Made by a program: the position numbers and the translations under genes
Origin: Apricaphanius iberus
Taxonomy: Eukaryota > Chordata > Actinopteri > Cyprinodontiformes > Aphaniidae
NCBI GenBank assembly: GCA_028564705.1
Contig: JAPXFQ010000364.1
Span: 1-64,000 of the forward strand
Reading direction: 5' to 3'
Length of the DNA stretch: 64,000 bases
Part shown: positions 45,650 to 57,146 of the stretch, piece by piece
Layout of the letters: each line of letters opens with the position of its first letter
How positions within the stretch are numbered: position 1 is the stretch's first letter
The notes under the pieces: model-generated
What the model was told of the DNA's origin: nothing
The model's database searches: none
What the model saw: the letters and a program-made list of their open reading frames with translations, nothing else

Positions 45650-47730
45650 CAGGGGGGTATTCCACGAATCGAGCTCAAGAAATCGAGGTTCATTTGAAAT
45701 ATCCTCGCTTGAATTAGTGCAGTGCTTCTCAAATGGTGCACCCCAGGGTGCGCGGAAAGGTTGCCAGGGGGGCGCAAGATCCCCCCTCGTGCCTCCCAGT
45801 AGCCGAGGCTTTTATTTATACTATAATGTGATTAAGCCTCCAATCAATAGGTGGAACTAGTGCTCAAACTTATCAACAGGCTGCCTCTTCAGTCCAGCAG
45901 AAGAAGTCTGCACAGACAGAGCTGAGAGACGGCGCAGATCTCTAATGCAGTGGGAAAGGGAGATGGAATCGTGGAATATAACAACATAAAATGGACTACA
46001 CAATTAAACGCTGTTCCTGTTATCATCTGCCGGCTGCCGCTCCTGTAAGGCTGCCTGTGTTCAATGGAGGTCGGCCCGCCTCTCCATGCAGACAGACTAA
46101 GCCTGCCAGCCATAGTGAGAAATCTCATTAAAACATAGACTCCCCCCACCCCCGAAAAAACACACCGATTTTTTTTGAATCGGGAGAAAAATCCTTCTAG
46201 GAGTTCTGCAAGATCACGGTGACGACCAATGATAGTGAAGGGTCACATTAGAAATAAGGAGAAACAAGCTCTGTCAGGGAAAAAACGCAAATGGAGTGCT
46301 GAAGAAAGAGTGCTAAACATAAAAACCCTGATGTGTCATGCATTTATTTTACAGGAGTATGGGAAGGAGTAGATAATAAAAATAAACAAAGGTCTTAATC
46401 AATATGGAAGTAATACAAATATTTACTATTTCCAGGTCTCTTTATGAGACTTGATTTGTTGGTGAGAGATTTTCTTTTTTAATATATAAATATGAGATTA
46501 TTGGTTTTGCACATAGTATGTTTTAGTTCTTTAAAAAGGACAGGAAAATGCTTGAACTGCACTGTTCGATTTGTGGAAATGGTTTTGAATAACAGTAAAT
46601 GTGGATCTATTTGGTTATTTATTTAGTAAATTGTTTTCAGTCACCATAATTACACACTTTTTGGTTTAAAAAATATGTTTAGAATGGAACAAGTAGAACT
46701 CAGAAAAATCTAAATGGAAAAATTGGAACTTTTTGAAATAAAGAATTTCTAACATAAATAAATGGATTTCATAGGGTTGCAGAGTTGAAAAGAAAAACAG
46801 TGAAGGAAGAAGAGGTGTAGCCTCCCTTTTTGAAAAAGGATAAGATGATGAAGCTGACAGGTAATCAAAGTTCACAGTATAAAAAAGCTTAGTTTAGTTA
46901 AAAAATGCACGTCCCAATGAATCATTTCAACTGTTTCTGCTCTGAGTATCACACCAATTGAGTAGTCTGGATTAAATGTTAGGAACAGAGTTACTGAACT
47001 GAACTTGGAAATAGTGTAAAGACCTAAAACAATAAAATGAGCTGCACACATTTGAAGTAGTTGCAGCTTATCTAATTCATCTTTCTTTTTTTTTTGGTAA
47101 TCAGTATATATTATATGGGGTGTACTGGTGCCAGTGGTTTTTATCAATAAATAATTAAATGTTTTCAGATATCAATCTGGCTGTGAGAGGGTGCGCATCA
47201 TAATTATATCATAACCAATGAGGGAAACACCAGCTGCATCTAAAAGCTCGTCAAGCTGCATTGTAAATTCGGGGATGTCCTTTAGGGACGATTTAGAGTG
47301 TAACACTGAGCACTGAGAAGCGCTTCTAACTGTAAATATCTAAATTCAACTTAATAAATCATATTACCTCATTGGGTAGGGCAGGATAGTCTGAAGTCTA
47401 TTTTGAATTATTAAAATAAGAATATAACACATGACAGAAAATAGCTGACAGGTTGAATGTGTTAGAACATGATTCAATAAATGATATAAAATATTTGTAA
47501 ACTAAATAAGAAATGTTTCAAGACTTTAAAATGTAAAGTGATATTAATAGCATATATACTGTACATTTACAGTTGTATTTTTTTACCAGTTTCTACTATA
47601 CTATAAAGGTACTATAAGGCTATTTTCACACATTTAGACAGGACAATATGATGATTTTATGGCTCCATCTTAGGCAAAATGTTTTTTATTTGTAAATATT
47701 AATAGCTTGGTGTCATGGAATACCCCCCAG
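45650..47730. mobile_element. 2.1-kb element bounded by inverted GGGGGGTATTCCA termini
   Basis: The left end CCAGGGGGGTATTCCACG (45649-45666) is matched by the right end TGGAATACCCCCCAG (47716-47730), the reverse complement of CTGGGGGGTATTCCA. This is the terminus of a fish DNA-transposon family that I recognise but cannot name with certainty. Flanks ATTCCTC and ATTTCTT could be a decayed 7-8-bp duplication. The interior has no intact transposase. It includes a hAT-like start at 45720 and AT-rich DNA. Pairing these two ends as one insertion is inference. Confidence 0.55.
45720..46380 (+). mobile_element. hAT-like 5' fragment
   Basis: CAGTGCTTCTCAAATGGTGC at 45720 is the type of terminus seen in Charlie-like hAT elements (CAGTGGTTCTCAA). 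About 560 bp downstream a short frame reads SGKKRKWSAEERVLN, similar to the N-terminus of hAT-derived zinc-finger proteins. The rest of the transposase is absent and no right terminus was found. It is nested inside the 45650-47730 element. Confidence 0.45.
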
Positions 47731-48855
47731 ATTTCTTGAATCTTTTAATTATGTTTTGCCCTGATGAAGGTGAAATAACCAAATCTCTTCCTATCTTTCT
47801 TTGATGAACATTGTTTTTAAACATTTCAAAACTTTCACATATTTGTTGGCAAACTAGCAATCTTCGGCCCATCTTTGGTCTTAAAGGACTAGACCTTTCT
47901 CGTATGCTGCTGTTTTACCAAATCATGATTCTAATCACCTTTTGACATTACCTGTTTCAAATCACATCATTATTTAACCAATTTACTTGTGTACTAGCCC
48001 TAAATTTCTCCTGTCCCAACCTATTTTGGAATGTGTTACAGGTCTGAACGACAGGAAATTATATATATTTACAAATGAAATTAAGCCCACCAGACCAAAC
48101 ATGAAAAATGTGCTCATATTCATTGCAATGAAATACATGTCAAAGTAAATTTAGAAATCACTACTTTCTTTTTTATTTGTGTTTTCCAATTTTTTCTGAC
48201 TTGGGATGGAACTTGTTTTTAATATTTCTTGTTTTTCTTTTTTTAAGCTTAGTTAAGGTTTCTAAAATGCCTATTTTATTTGTGCTTATTCTCATATAAA
48301 ATCCTACATTTAAATAAATACTTTGTCAGACATTTAAACGAAAGACTTAACAAGAGTGGGAAAATTCTGTGTCAAAGCATTTTTTCTGTTCAATAAGATC
48401 AATAAATTGATTAATTTTTTAAGGGTCAATTCACCATCATTTACATAAATGTGATGTTGCTATACTATAATATGATTTTTTTTCCCCCGCTATAATCTCT
48501 AAGAGTTGTGCTTACTTCTTCGGTTACATTCACAATGTAAGTCGTATTCAGGCAGTCCTCTTCATAGCACACCACCTCCGCTTTCTTGTATAAAAAACAA
48601 CATTCTCCATAGTCCTCTGCCTCATTCTTTGTTCATCCTGAGTTGCTTTTGCAATATGTATCTGGCACATTTGCTGCTCCCCCATGTTTGTTTACATTTC
48701 ACTGTACTGGAAGTTTCCCATGGCATGAGGAAGCACAGTTCTACAACAGCGCCATCACAGGTAGAGAGATGAAATTGTTAATCAAAGCTCTGGACTTTCT
48801 AATAAAAAAAAGCCAGTGTAAATGTGAACCGCACCAGATAAAAAAAAGCAACAAT
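47731..48855. other. AT-rich, no recognised feature
   Basis: Frames at 48506-48948 show no motif; runs of T near 48178 and 48473. Confidence 0.45.
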
Positions 48856-49489
48856 GGCTACGTTTACATGGACACAAGTTATCGGATTAAAAGCCTGATC
48901 GGAATGAAAAAAAATGCTTCATGTAACAGGTCATTCAGATTACTCTGACCCAATCAAACTCATTTGGATCAAAATTCCATTCAGATTGAGAGGGGTGATT
49001 TATTTTGATATTTAATCCGATCGTGGTGCATTTAAACTCTTATTCTGAATGTATGTCATTCTTGCGCATGTCTGTTAAGTCATGCGTAGACGTACAAAAC
49101 TTCGGCCTAAAAAGGTAAAGGAATTCGTTTTGTAATTCGATTGTTTACATAAGAATGAAGGCTTGTGGATGTAAAACCGTGACCAGAAAATCTAAATAAA
49201 ACCACGCTCTGAAGAACATTTTAGTCCCCTATTTCAAATGGCCGCAGCCATGTTTGTTTACGACGGAAGTCTATTTCTTCTTCTACGGCAGTTTCCGGTG
49301 TTTTAGATAGTTCTGCTACGGTCAAAATGATTATTTTCAGACATGTAGCGGATGTAAATGCTTGTCATAATCAGATAGATATATTCAGGTCCCATGTACA
49401 AATTTATAATCCGAACTAAAATCAGATTAAAGATATTTTGCATATGGAAGTCTATGGAGTCTACTGGACTATCAGGTGTGAATGTAGCC
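48856..49489. mobile_element. 634-bp MITE with GGCTACGTTTACATG / GGCTACATTCACACC ends
   Basis: The left end GGCTACGTTTACATGGACAC and the reverse-complemented right end GGCTACATTCACACCTGATA form imperfect inverted termini. The interior repeats TCGGATTAAA/AATCCGA-type words in both orientations. The terminus resembles that of the 9880-10467 MITE (GGCYACGTYCACA), so they may belong to one superfamily. No target duplication can be read with confidence; no transposase. Confidence 0.65.
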
Positions 49490-50913
49490 TTAAAGGTAAC
49501 AATGTGTGAAATTGTATTGTTGTAATTGTTTTAAATGATAACACCCAAATCTGTCAACATTTCCCATTCTTCCTAAAGCTATCCGTTGAAGATGGGCAGT
49601 GTTAACCGCCCCAGAGTCCCACATCATTATTTCCTCAGTGAATGAAGTAAGTTTCTAATGGGTCACTATACTGCATCCCCAGAGGCCATGTTGAAACTGC
49701 TAAACAATGACAAGGAGTCAAAATGAGAGAGTGAAAGAGTGACACTTATTGTTATATCCTGACTGTCTTTGTGTCCTGAGGCTGCAAGGAAGTATGATGT
49801 AAAGTGATGGTGTCAAAGGATGAAAGTGCATGCATGTTGGTACATTTGTCTAATTGCTCGTTGTTTTCATTTTGCAGATAAGAATATATTCCTGTTAAGC
49901 TGACATGACTATGATTCTTTCTGTGTTCCATCTATCACTCATATCCGGATCATCCACATTGATCATTATCATCATCAGTGAACCACACACCAGTAGAAAC
50001 AAAGAAGACATTTACACAGTAGATTTAGATATTTATTAAAATCATTATTTGTTTCTTAGACGGTGAGGTCTATCTCTTTGCTCTAAAAAGTTGAATTGGA
50101 GAGACAAGATAATAATGTATATTTATAAAGTTTCTAACACACAAGGGGCTTGAAAAATTCCCTAAACCCTAAAGTGCCAAATGGTTATATTTACTTTGCT
50201 ACCAGAAACAAACAAGAGTCTTTCTATAAGAGAAGAGAAAAATTGGAAATAAATCACTGTTGTTTTCAGTACAGAGCCTATTTTTATGACTCACACTTTA
50301 CCTGGTAATAAACAAAGGTAATGACCAACATGATTTTTTCCCCCTATGGTGTATATATAGACTGAAAGTTTTAACAAAACATATATGTGTAAGAACAACA
50401 TGGAAACTTTATCTTTTTCTATAATTTCAATAATAACTCAAAATAAATTCGTAGAGTAGATTTATTGCTGCACAAAAAAACTTACCACAGTAAATTTGTG
50501 GTTTAGCCTAATGGCTTTTCTTTTGACGACTGAAAAGGCTAGATAGAATTTCTAAAATTCAATTTTAGTTTAAATGTAACTAAATAAGATGTAAAAACAA
50601 ATGCCCACTGGCTTTTATCTACTTAGCTTATGGGTGATGTTTGTGTCATTTCTAATCCTAAACAAATTTCTTAGTTGAATGAAAATAAATTTAAATCAAA
50701 ATCTTGAATATGGGATACGGACCACTTTAGGCATAACATTTTTGGCCAAACTGTGAATAATTTTATCACATCTTGAATGGGTTCTTTTTAAACATCACAT
50801 GTTCAAAGTTTTTCTCGGTTGTTCCTCTCAAATTTCAGATAATAGCACAGAGTGCTGAGATCTTTAAATGGTACTAAATTGACTACCCTAACCCTTTCCA
50901 GCCGTAAGTAGGG
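49490..50913. other. No recognised feature
   Basis: AT-rich, no coding motif or repeat family seen. Confidence 0.5.
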
Positions 50914-50922
50914 ATATATATA
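50914..50922. repeat. Short (TA)n at the LINE 3' end
   Basis: ATATATATAT-type tract on the 3' side of the LINE; a longer (TA)n lies at its 5' side (52160-52172). Confidence 0.7.
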
Positions 50923-52150
50923 TCCATCCATCCATCTTCTTCCGCTTATCCGGGGTCGGGTCGCGGGGGCAGTAACCTAAGCAGAAAGACCCAGACTTCC
51001 CTCTCCCCAGCCAATTGGGCCTGCTCCTCGGGAGGGATCCCGAGGCGTTCCCAGGCCAGCCGGGAGACATATAGCCCCTCCAGCGAGTCCTGGGTCTTCC
51101 CCTGTGCCTCCTCCTGGTGGGACGTGCACGGAACACCTCACCAGGAGGCATCCTGACCAGATGTCCGAGCCACCTCAACTGGGTCCTCTCGATGTGGAGG
51201 AGCAGCGGCTCTACTCTGAGCCACCCAAAGTTCGTGACCATAGATAAGGGTAGGAACGTAGATCAACCGGTAAATCAAGAGCTTTGCCTTTTGGCTCAGC
51301 TCTCTCTTTACCACGACAGACCGGTACAGCGCCCGCATAACTGCAGACGCCTTACCAATCCGCCTATCGATCTCCCGTAAGTTCAAGTATCTGGGGGTCT
51401 TGTTCAATGAGGGAAAAATTCCCTCATTCGTGAAAAACCCAGATACTTGAACTCCTCCACTTGAGGAAGGACACCATCCCCGACCCGAAGAAGGCACCCT
51501 ATCCTTTTCCGGCTCAAGACCATGGTCTCGAATTTGGAGGTGCTGATCCTCATCCCAGCCGCTTCACACTCGGCTGCAAACCGCTCCAGCGAAAGCCGTA
51601 GATCACGTTCAGATGAAGCCAACAGAAGCACATAATCTGCAAAAAGCAGCGGCCCGATCCTGAGGTCACCAAAACGGACCCCCTCAACACCTTGGCTGCG
51701 CCTAGAAATCCTGTCCATAAATGTTATGAACAGGATCGGTGACAAAGGGCAACCTTGGCAGAGTGAAACTCTAACCGGAAACGAGTCCGACTTACTGCCG
51801 GCAATGCGAACCAAAACTCTGACACCGGTCATTCAGGGACCTAATAGCCCTTATCAAAGGGCCTGGTACCCCATACTCCCGGATTACACCCCACAGGATT
51901 CCCCGAGGGACATGGTCGAACGCCTTCTCCAAGTCCACAAAACACATGTAGACCGGTTGGGCGAACTCCCACGCACCCTCCAGGACCCTGCTGAGGGTAT
52001 AGAGCTGGTCCAGTGTTCCACGGCCAGGAAGAAAACCGCATTGTTCCTCCTGGATTCGAGGTTCGACTATCCGTCGGACCCTCCTCTCCAGAACCCCTGA
52101 ATAGACCTTACCAGGGAGTCTATGAAGTGTGATCCCCCTATAGTATGAAC
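50923..52150 (-). pseudogene. APE-type LINE fragment, RT C-terminal two-thirds (5'-truncated)
   Basis: Minus-strand reverse transcriptase in three frames. In order: YYRGITLHRLPGKVYSGVLE and EEQCGFLPGRGTLDQLYTL (about 52000-52140), MCFVDLEKAFDHVPRGILW, RVSLCQGCPLSPILFITFMD (about 51750), LLFADYVLLLASSERDL near 51630 where the catalytic FADD reads FADY, ISTSKFETMVLSRKRI, EEFKYLGF, DRRIGKASAVMRALYRSVVV (about 51330), VEPLLLHIERTQLRWLGHLV and RRRHRGRPRTRW near the end. The 3' end is a GGAT-type tail, and (TA)n lies at both borders. This is a common fish LINE family, RTE- or Nimb-like; I do not fix the clade. High GC against AT-rich flanks suggests a relatively recent insertion. Confidence 0.82.
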
Positions 52151-52159
52151 ACACTCTGT

Positions 52160-52172
52160 ATATATATATATA
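52160..52172. repeat. (TA)n tract between LINE and SINE-like fragment
   Basis: TATATATATATAT run immediately outside the LINE 5' truncation point. Confidence 0.9.
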
Positions 52173-52318
52173 TCCATACATCCATTATCTATATCGTCTA
52201 TCCCATGCAGGGTTGAGGAGGGAGCTGGTGCCTATCTTCCAGCAGTAATCGGGCAAGAGACAGGATACACCATGGTGCAAGTACATCGCTGGGCAATGCA
52301 GGAAAAACGACCATGCAA
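52173..52318 (-). mobile_element. SINE-like element fragment (copy 5, 3' part only)
   Basis: Reverse orientation: CCATACATCCATTATCTATA is the tail region, followed by GCTGGTGCCTATCTTCCAGC and GGATACACCATGG-type body. The head half is missing. The oldest-looking copy of the family. Confidence 0.6.
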
Positions 52319-53255
52319 GCATACATTTTTAATAATAATTATTTAGCTCTACATATTTCTTTCATTCATAGTTATTAATTGCATAGCTTTCTGAGCCTAT
52401 TTTACATAGGTTATTTTCCATATTACATGAACTTTCTTGGTTTTGACTGGAAGGATTACTGGCCAGAAGAACAAAGTCTAAAATTTAATTTATAACGTGC
52501 ACAACATGAAGTATTTGTGGGAGACACTAACAGTGCTGAGAATTGGGTGCGGCTGATTTCCCATGTGTATCTCCACCTGTGTCTGCACATAAACAGAAAC
52601 TAAACTAATCCTTCCCGCTATGCGGATACCACATCAGCTACCGATTCAAAAAATGAAAAAACTGTTCCACTTACACTCACACTGTCAAAGTGTTTGCTCA
52701 CAGTCAGTAGTGAGTGTTCCTGAACCCTGGTGGTCTAGTAAAGTTGGAGTCGTGAATTTTAACACCTGGGCTTCCTGCACAGATTAAACAGAAGAAAATC
52801 TAAATCACCATGCAGCTTTTCCTTCTTATAATCTGTTGATTACATGAGATATTGATCTACTCACTATTTAATTTAGTTCAATTATGAAGCAGGCTGTCGT
52901 GGCACACTAACTGAAAAACAACTAACAACTCTAAAACTAAATAGTTTAAAAATGTTGCAACTTTGGAATTAGTAACATGGACTGGGTCCACAAATATAAA
53001 ATCCTTAACTAATTTAAAGCATTAATTGCAATGAATTTAGAATGTGGGAGAATGAATTGAGCTAGATTTATATACATCACTGCCAACTGTATTTGCTCAT
53101 CCAGTACACTAGAAATCTGGCCAAGAGCTTATCTATTGTAGCTTGATTCTCTTCTAGATGAAGCCACTAAAATAGCTAAGGGATTAATATACTTTTTTTT
53201 AATTACAAATAAAGTACATCTGGATCAGTGCTTGTGGGTTTTTTTTGGCTGTAAT
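52319..53255. other. Unassigned; possible 3' UTR of the candidate exon near its right end
   Basis: AT-rich, no repeat recognised. On the minus strand an ATTAAA hexamer (53198-53203 on +) lies about 55 bp beyond the candidate stop codon and could be a variant polyadenylation signal. Confidence 0.35.
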
Positions 53256-53531
53256 CTAAAACTTCCAGTTGGCCATGGCTGATCCAGGTTCTGCAAAGGG
53301 ATTCTCCTTTTTAAAGGGGAGCTTAACTTTCTGCTTTTGCTTCACGTTTTCAGTATGACGAATTGCTGCAAAGTCATTGACATAATGTAAATTACGGTCT
53401 ACTGTCACCACGCGCTCCCAGGGAGGAGTGAATCCGGCACTGCAAGTCAGTGACTCAATGCAATCTGCTGACTTTCCATAGATAGAAACCTTTTCAGCCA
53501 AACATTTAAAACTCATCAGCAGAAATTGACT
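53256..53531 (-). CDS. Candidate terminal coding exon of an unidentified host gene
   Basis: The minus strand is open for 91 codons plus a stop, from just after an acceptor-like site (T10 tract then AAATGCAG, exon beginning at 53531) to a TAG at 53256. The first base completes a codon begun in an earlier exon. The translated piece is balanced and protein-like: MSFKCLAEKVSIYGKSADC, then GFTPPWERVVTVDRN, RHTENVKQKQKVKLPFKKE, and the end NPFAEPGSAMANWKF. It does not look like any transposable element I know. It is GC-richer than the flanking DNA. I do not recognise the family, see no membrane segment or catalytic motif, and could not find an upstream exon with a matching donor inside the window. 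It could also be a retro-pseudogene fragment or a chance frame; the open frame does extend another 53 codons upstream through the putative intron. Confidence 0.42.
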   Translation of the reverse strand, partial: SQFLLMSFKCLAEKVSIYGKSADCIESLTCSAGFTPPWERVVTVDRNLHYVNDFAAIRHTENVKQKQKVKLPFKKENPFAEPGSAMANWKF

Positions 53532-54219
53532 GCATTTAAAAAAAAAATTGAATATATAAATTATAAGTGGCAAAGCATGGCTTGGAACAAGTTCAAAACA
53601 ATGCTGGGGAACACAAAAAAAATGAAAATGGGAATATTGTGTAATGAAGGACCACAACGGCCAGAGTGGGGCAGACTTCAAGCAGCACAAGTGCTTTGCA
53701 GAAAGGTACTGCGTGTATGGTCAAAGGCTGGCAAGCAACATGAGAGAAAATGGTCTAGGTACCGACGGCAGCATCAACATTTTTAATGTTGGAACATGGT
53801 GAGTGATGACTGATTTTTATCAGATTGTGAAGAGGAAACGAGCTGCAATCAGGGCTGTCAACGCGTTCCGCACATGGGCTGGAGCAGGTTCCAGTCAGGA
53901 GCGACAGAGCAGGCAAAGGAACGAGAAGCGACTACAAGCCTACATTGTCAGCGAGCAGAGTGGTAAACGGTAGCAGCAGAGAACCAGGAGGTCTCTGTGG
54001 TGATCAGAGAGCGAGAGTCGGATGGATTGGGCAGGAAGGCTGCAGCTGGAATCCCAACAGATTGGAGGATTGCTGATTAGATCAGTAGTCACGTGAAGAA
54101 CACAGATCGAGGCATGAAGGGATCGGTGATTGGGCAATGTGAGGTTGGTAAATTAGTCTTTTAACTTGAAAGGGGATCAGTGTCGGACATAATTTTCTAA
54201 CTGACTTTTTCTGAAACAT
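53532..54219. other. Unassigned
   Basis: If the exon call is right, this would be intron. 53820-54140 is GC-richer and purine-biased but has no motif. Confidence 0.35.
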
Positions 54220-54315
54220 TTGCTAAGCAAAGCCCACCCCTGTCCTTGCCCACTCCTGAGATGGCAATGGAAATACAACCAGACAATTCTGGTCCAAATG
54301 ACCCAACATAGTCCA
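54220..54315 (+). repeat. Repeat fragment related to 34590-34670
   Basis: AAAGCCCACCCCTGTCCTTGCCC then GAGATGGCAATGGAAATACAACCAG matches the reverse strand of 34590-34670 in order and spacing. Confidence 0.5.
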
Positions 54316-55278
54316 GGCCAAATTGGCACTGTCTACGTCAAGATGAACCCAGGTGTAGCAGCAAAGAGATTTAATTGAATAGGTGTCTCATCTGAAAGAA
54401 GCTGCCATTTTAGGAAACACTCAAAAAGAAAACCTCAGATTCAATCATGTTTGAAACCGGGTTCCAGAGTGAAGAAACAACGTTGGCTCAGTTGTCTCCC
54501 TGATTGTCAGCTCTCCAGTTTTTTTTCTGAGTGAATGACATCACCGCCTCATTCCCGTATTCAACACACATGTGCAACTCTGAGATAAAGTAACAATCAT
54601 GCGGCTGTAAGGACTTGCAGTCATAATAAAGCAAATACTGACATTAATGATTCTAGGATACAATTTACTGTCTCCTCTGTTACCAGCAGTAGAAAATTGA
54701 TCCAAGGAACCACAGACACCATATACGTTTGAATTAAGCTCTCATTTGAAGCAAGATTTGTCGTGTTTGCCACATGGTTGACTGTGCATGCTCAGTGTTA
54801 TTTTCTGTTTTTCTCTAGCAGTGTAACTACGTCACAAATGGGCCCAACAATTTGTGTGGAACTGTATCAACAAAATGTATTTTTATTGCACCGCCATTTT
54901 TATAGACACTGTTTTTGAAACTATACCCGTTTTGCCTCTGTATAAACAGGGCCTAACTTGTGACTTGCAAAACAATAACTTGGCTCCACCTCTGTTGAAT
55001 ACCTATGCATCCCAAAACTATAAAATTTGTATTTCTGGGAAGAATTAATGATTTTCATTCATCATCTCCAGTCTCCATCAGTTTGTGCTGACATATCACA
55101 GTAAATCTCAATGTAATACTTAGAAGTGTTTAAGGGTTTGAGTTAGGGTTTAAGGGCTGTTGAATACTTTTACAAGTTGCAATAAAATAATCACAGTTTT
55201 CTTTTTTGTGTCTAAACAAACAAGTGTACACCTTGAAGAAATATTTATGGCTAGTGTTTGAAGAGATCATATTTGTCT
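54316..55278. other. Unassigned
   Basis: No coding motif or known repeat. Confidence 0.45.
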
Positions 55279-55591
55279 TACTGTGAGCTCTGGGCCTCTT
55301 ATGTTTCGCTGTGGAGCTGCAATGGAGGAGGATGAGCTGCATTTCCCATTGGGTGTCCTTTCAGCACCACACCCAGAGTGGCCTGTGTCAATCTGCACTT
55401 CCTGTCTCCACCCTGGAGTATCTGCCTCCACCTTTGACTACCCAGCTGAAGAGAATCAGCAGATGAGGACTGATGAAGACACTCTGACCCGATTCTTGGC
55501 AAGCAACGGGTCTGAGCTGCCTTTTTTCCGGCCTGTTGTCTTCTCTGCATGCTTTGATTTTGTACATGTCTTCCAGCTGATTTTAAGATGA
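55279..55591. other. GC-richer block open on both strands
   Basis: About 100 codons open on + (55283-55591) and on - (55299-55649). The plus frame (MEEDELHFPLGVLS, TFDYPAEENQQMRTDEDTL) is the more protein-like. No family recognised and no convincing splice sites. Could be a decayed exon or an unrecognised repeat. Confidence 0.25.
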
Positions 55592-55609
55592 TTCTTAATG
55601 ACACAGTTC

Positions 55610-55930
55610 TGTGATGTTTCGTAAGGAGGAACCAGATGCAGATTTCCATTTAGAGCTTGAAAGGCTTATATTTTAATGCAGGATCACAGGTGAAGATGAG
55701 GTTTACGATGACTGTAGGAATAACGACAAAAGACAGACATTAAACAATGGTTATACTGACGTTTGCAACGGCAAAGATATGAAACAGGACAGGTAATACA
55801 GAGGATTTAAATATACAAGGTATGTAAACAGAGAGACAATCAGGGAAACTGGGGAACAGCTGGGGACAACTAAGGATGCAGGGACAGACAAAGAATGTCA
55901 CAAAGAAGTCACATCATGGTGAGTTCCTGA
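55610..55930. repeat. Probable dispersed repeat (GACAGGTAATACAGAGGATT type)
   Basis: GGAACCAGATGCAGATTTCC, GAAACAGGACAGGTAATACAG, a CAATCAGGGAAACTGGGG-like word and ACAGCTGGGGACAAC resemble a recurring fish repeat, possibly LTR-associated. Boundaries and class uncertain. Confidence 0.35.
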
Positions 55931-56775
55931 GAGTAAAAATGTTACAGATGACACAAAAACTACATTTAGGTACAATGTGACGATTGATTTAAAAGGTTTA
56001 GCAGCAGTATGGAGCGTTTATCTGGTTTACATAATTACTGCACCTCAGATTGTCTTAGAACTATTGTGTAACTGATTATTCCTAAGGCAATATCAATGCA
56101 AAGGGAATTTTAATGATGTTATGATATGCAGGACACAATTTCTGAACAACTACACAGTAGAAAATGTTTTATTTGAACATATGAGACCTTCATCTCTTAA
56201 AGTCATGACTCTGTCAATGACTAATTTTTAAATAACTTGCAGGTCCCTGATTGCACTCACTAACTATTTTTGATTATGTAAATGGATGGAAGAAAAGTGG
56301 AGGTAGCTCAGAAAGAAGAAAATTTGTATTTGTTAGCCTCAATATGCATGGCCACTGTAAAAAAGAAAAGAAAAAAAGTTAATGCAAAATCCAAAGTATA
56401 GGAACAAAAGAAAATACCTAACGGAATAGATTTGAGCAAAGTATAAGTGTTACTCTTAATTGTCTTCAACACATCAAATTGGTGGTCCTTTCAACAGCCT
56501 CACAATCAATAAACTAATCTGATTATGCATTTTCCAACTAAACAAAATATTTATTTTCATGTAGGGCTACTCCTTAATTTTCTCTTGGGGCTTTCTCCTG
56601 TTTAAGATTATCAGGGTTAAAGCACAGCTCCAGACCCTTTCGGTAAAGAGAGACAGCCCACTTTGTTTAAAAAATATCCAAATCATTAAGTCATCTTTTC
56701 TGGATCTGTATTTCTTAGATGGAATTCACTGAAATTCACAATGGCATAATTTCCTATATTTTTGGCACCCTTGAT
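55931..56775. other. No recognised feature
   Basis: AT-rich, with an A-rich run near 56360. Confidence 0.45.
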
Positions 56776-57146
56776 TAGGGGAGCACCGATGTCAACACTG
56801 TTATTGTGTGTCAGGGCCGATACTGTTCTAATGTACTCATATCAGTATTGGTTAGTTAACTGTTACCATGAACAGATACTTAAAATGTGGATGCAACAAT
56901 TTCACAGAAAATGTTTTCACTTGAGTTTTTAGTTTTGTGATCATTTCTATTAAAGTTTTTATTTTTTATCTATTTCACCATCATTTGTAACAAACAGAGA
57001 AGAAAATAAAACCAGTGTTCCAATTTCTTATATTTTTTTGTGTGTGGTAGAAGTATCCACATTGGTACTTGGTAACGGCAAGTACTCAGATCCAAGTATC
57101 GATATTGTATCGGCATGAAAGATGTGGTATCGTTGCATCGCTAACC
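56776..57146 (+). mobile_element. MITE-like repeat, copy A (GATGCA...CGATAC family)
   Basis: Starts TAGGGGAGCACCGATG and ends CGTTGCATCGCTAACC, imperfect inverted termini. The interior has ATTGGTACTTGG, AAGTACTCAGATCCAAGTATCG and GTATCGGCATG. A second copy lies reversed at 60429-60796. Confidence 0.72.

Noticed and set aside
45889..46149. 86-codon minus frame
   Set aside because: Lies in the hAT-like fragment, antisense, no motif.
48506..48948. Two overlapping plus frames of 88 and 101 codons
   Set aside because: No motif, overlapping frames; the second runs into the MITE at 48856.
51726..52100. 124-codon plus frame
   Set aside because: Antisense to the GC-rich RT of the minus-strand LINE.
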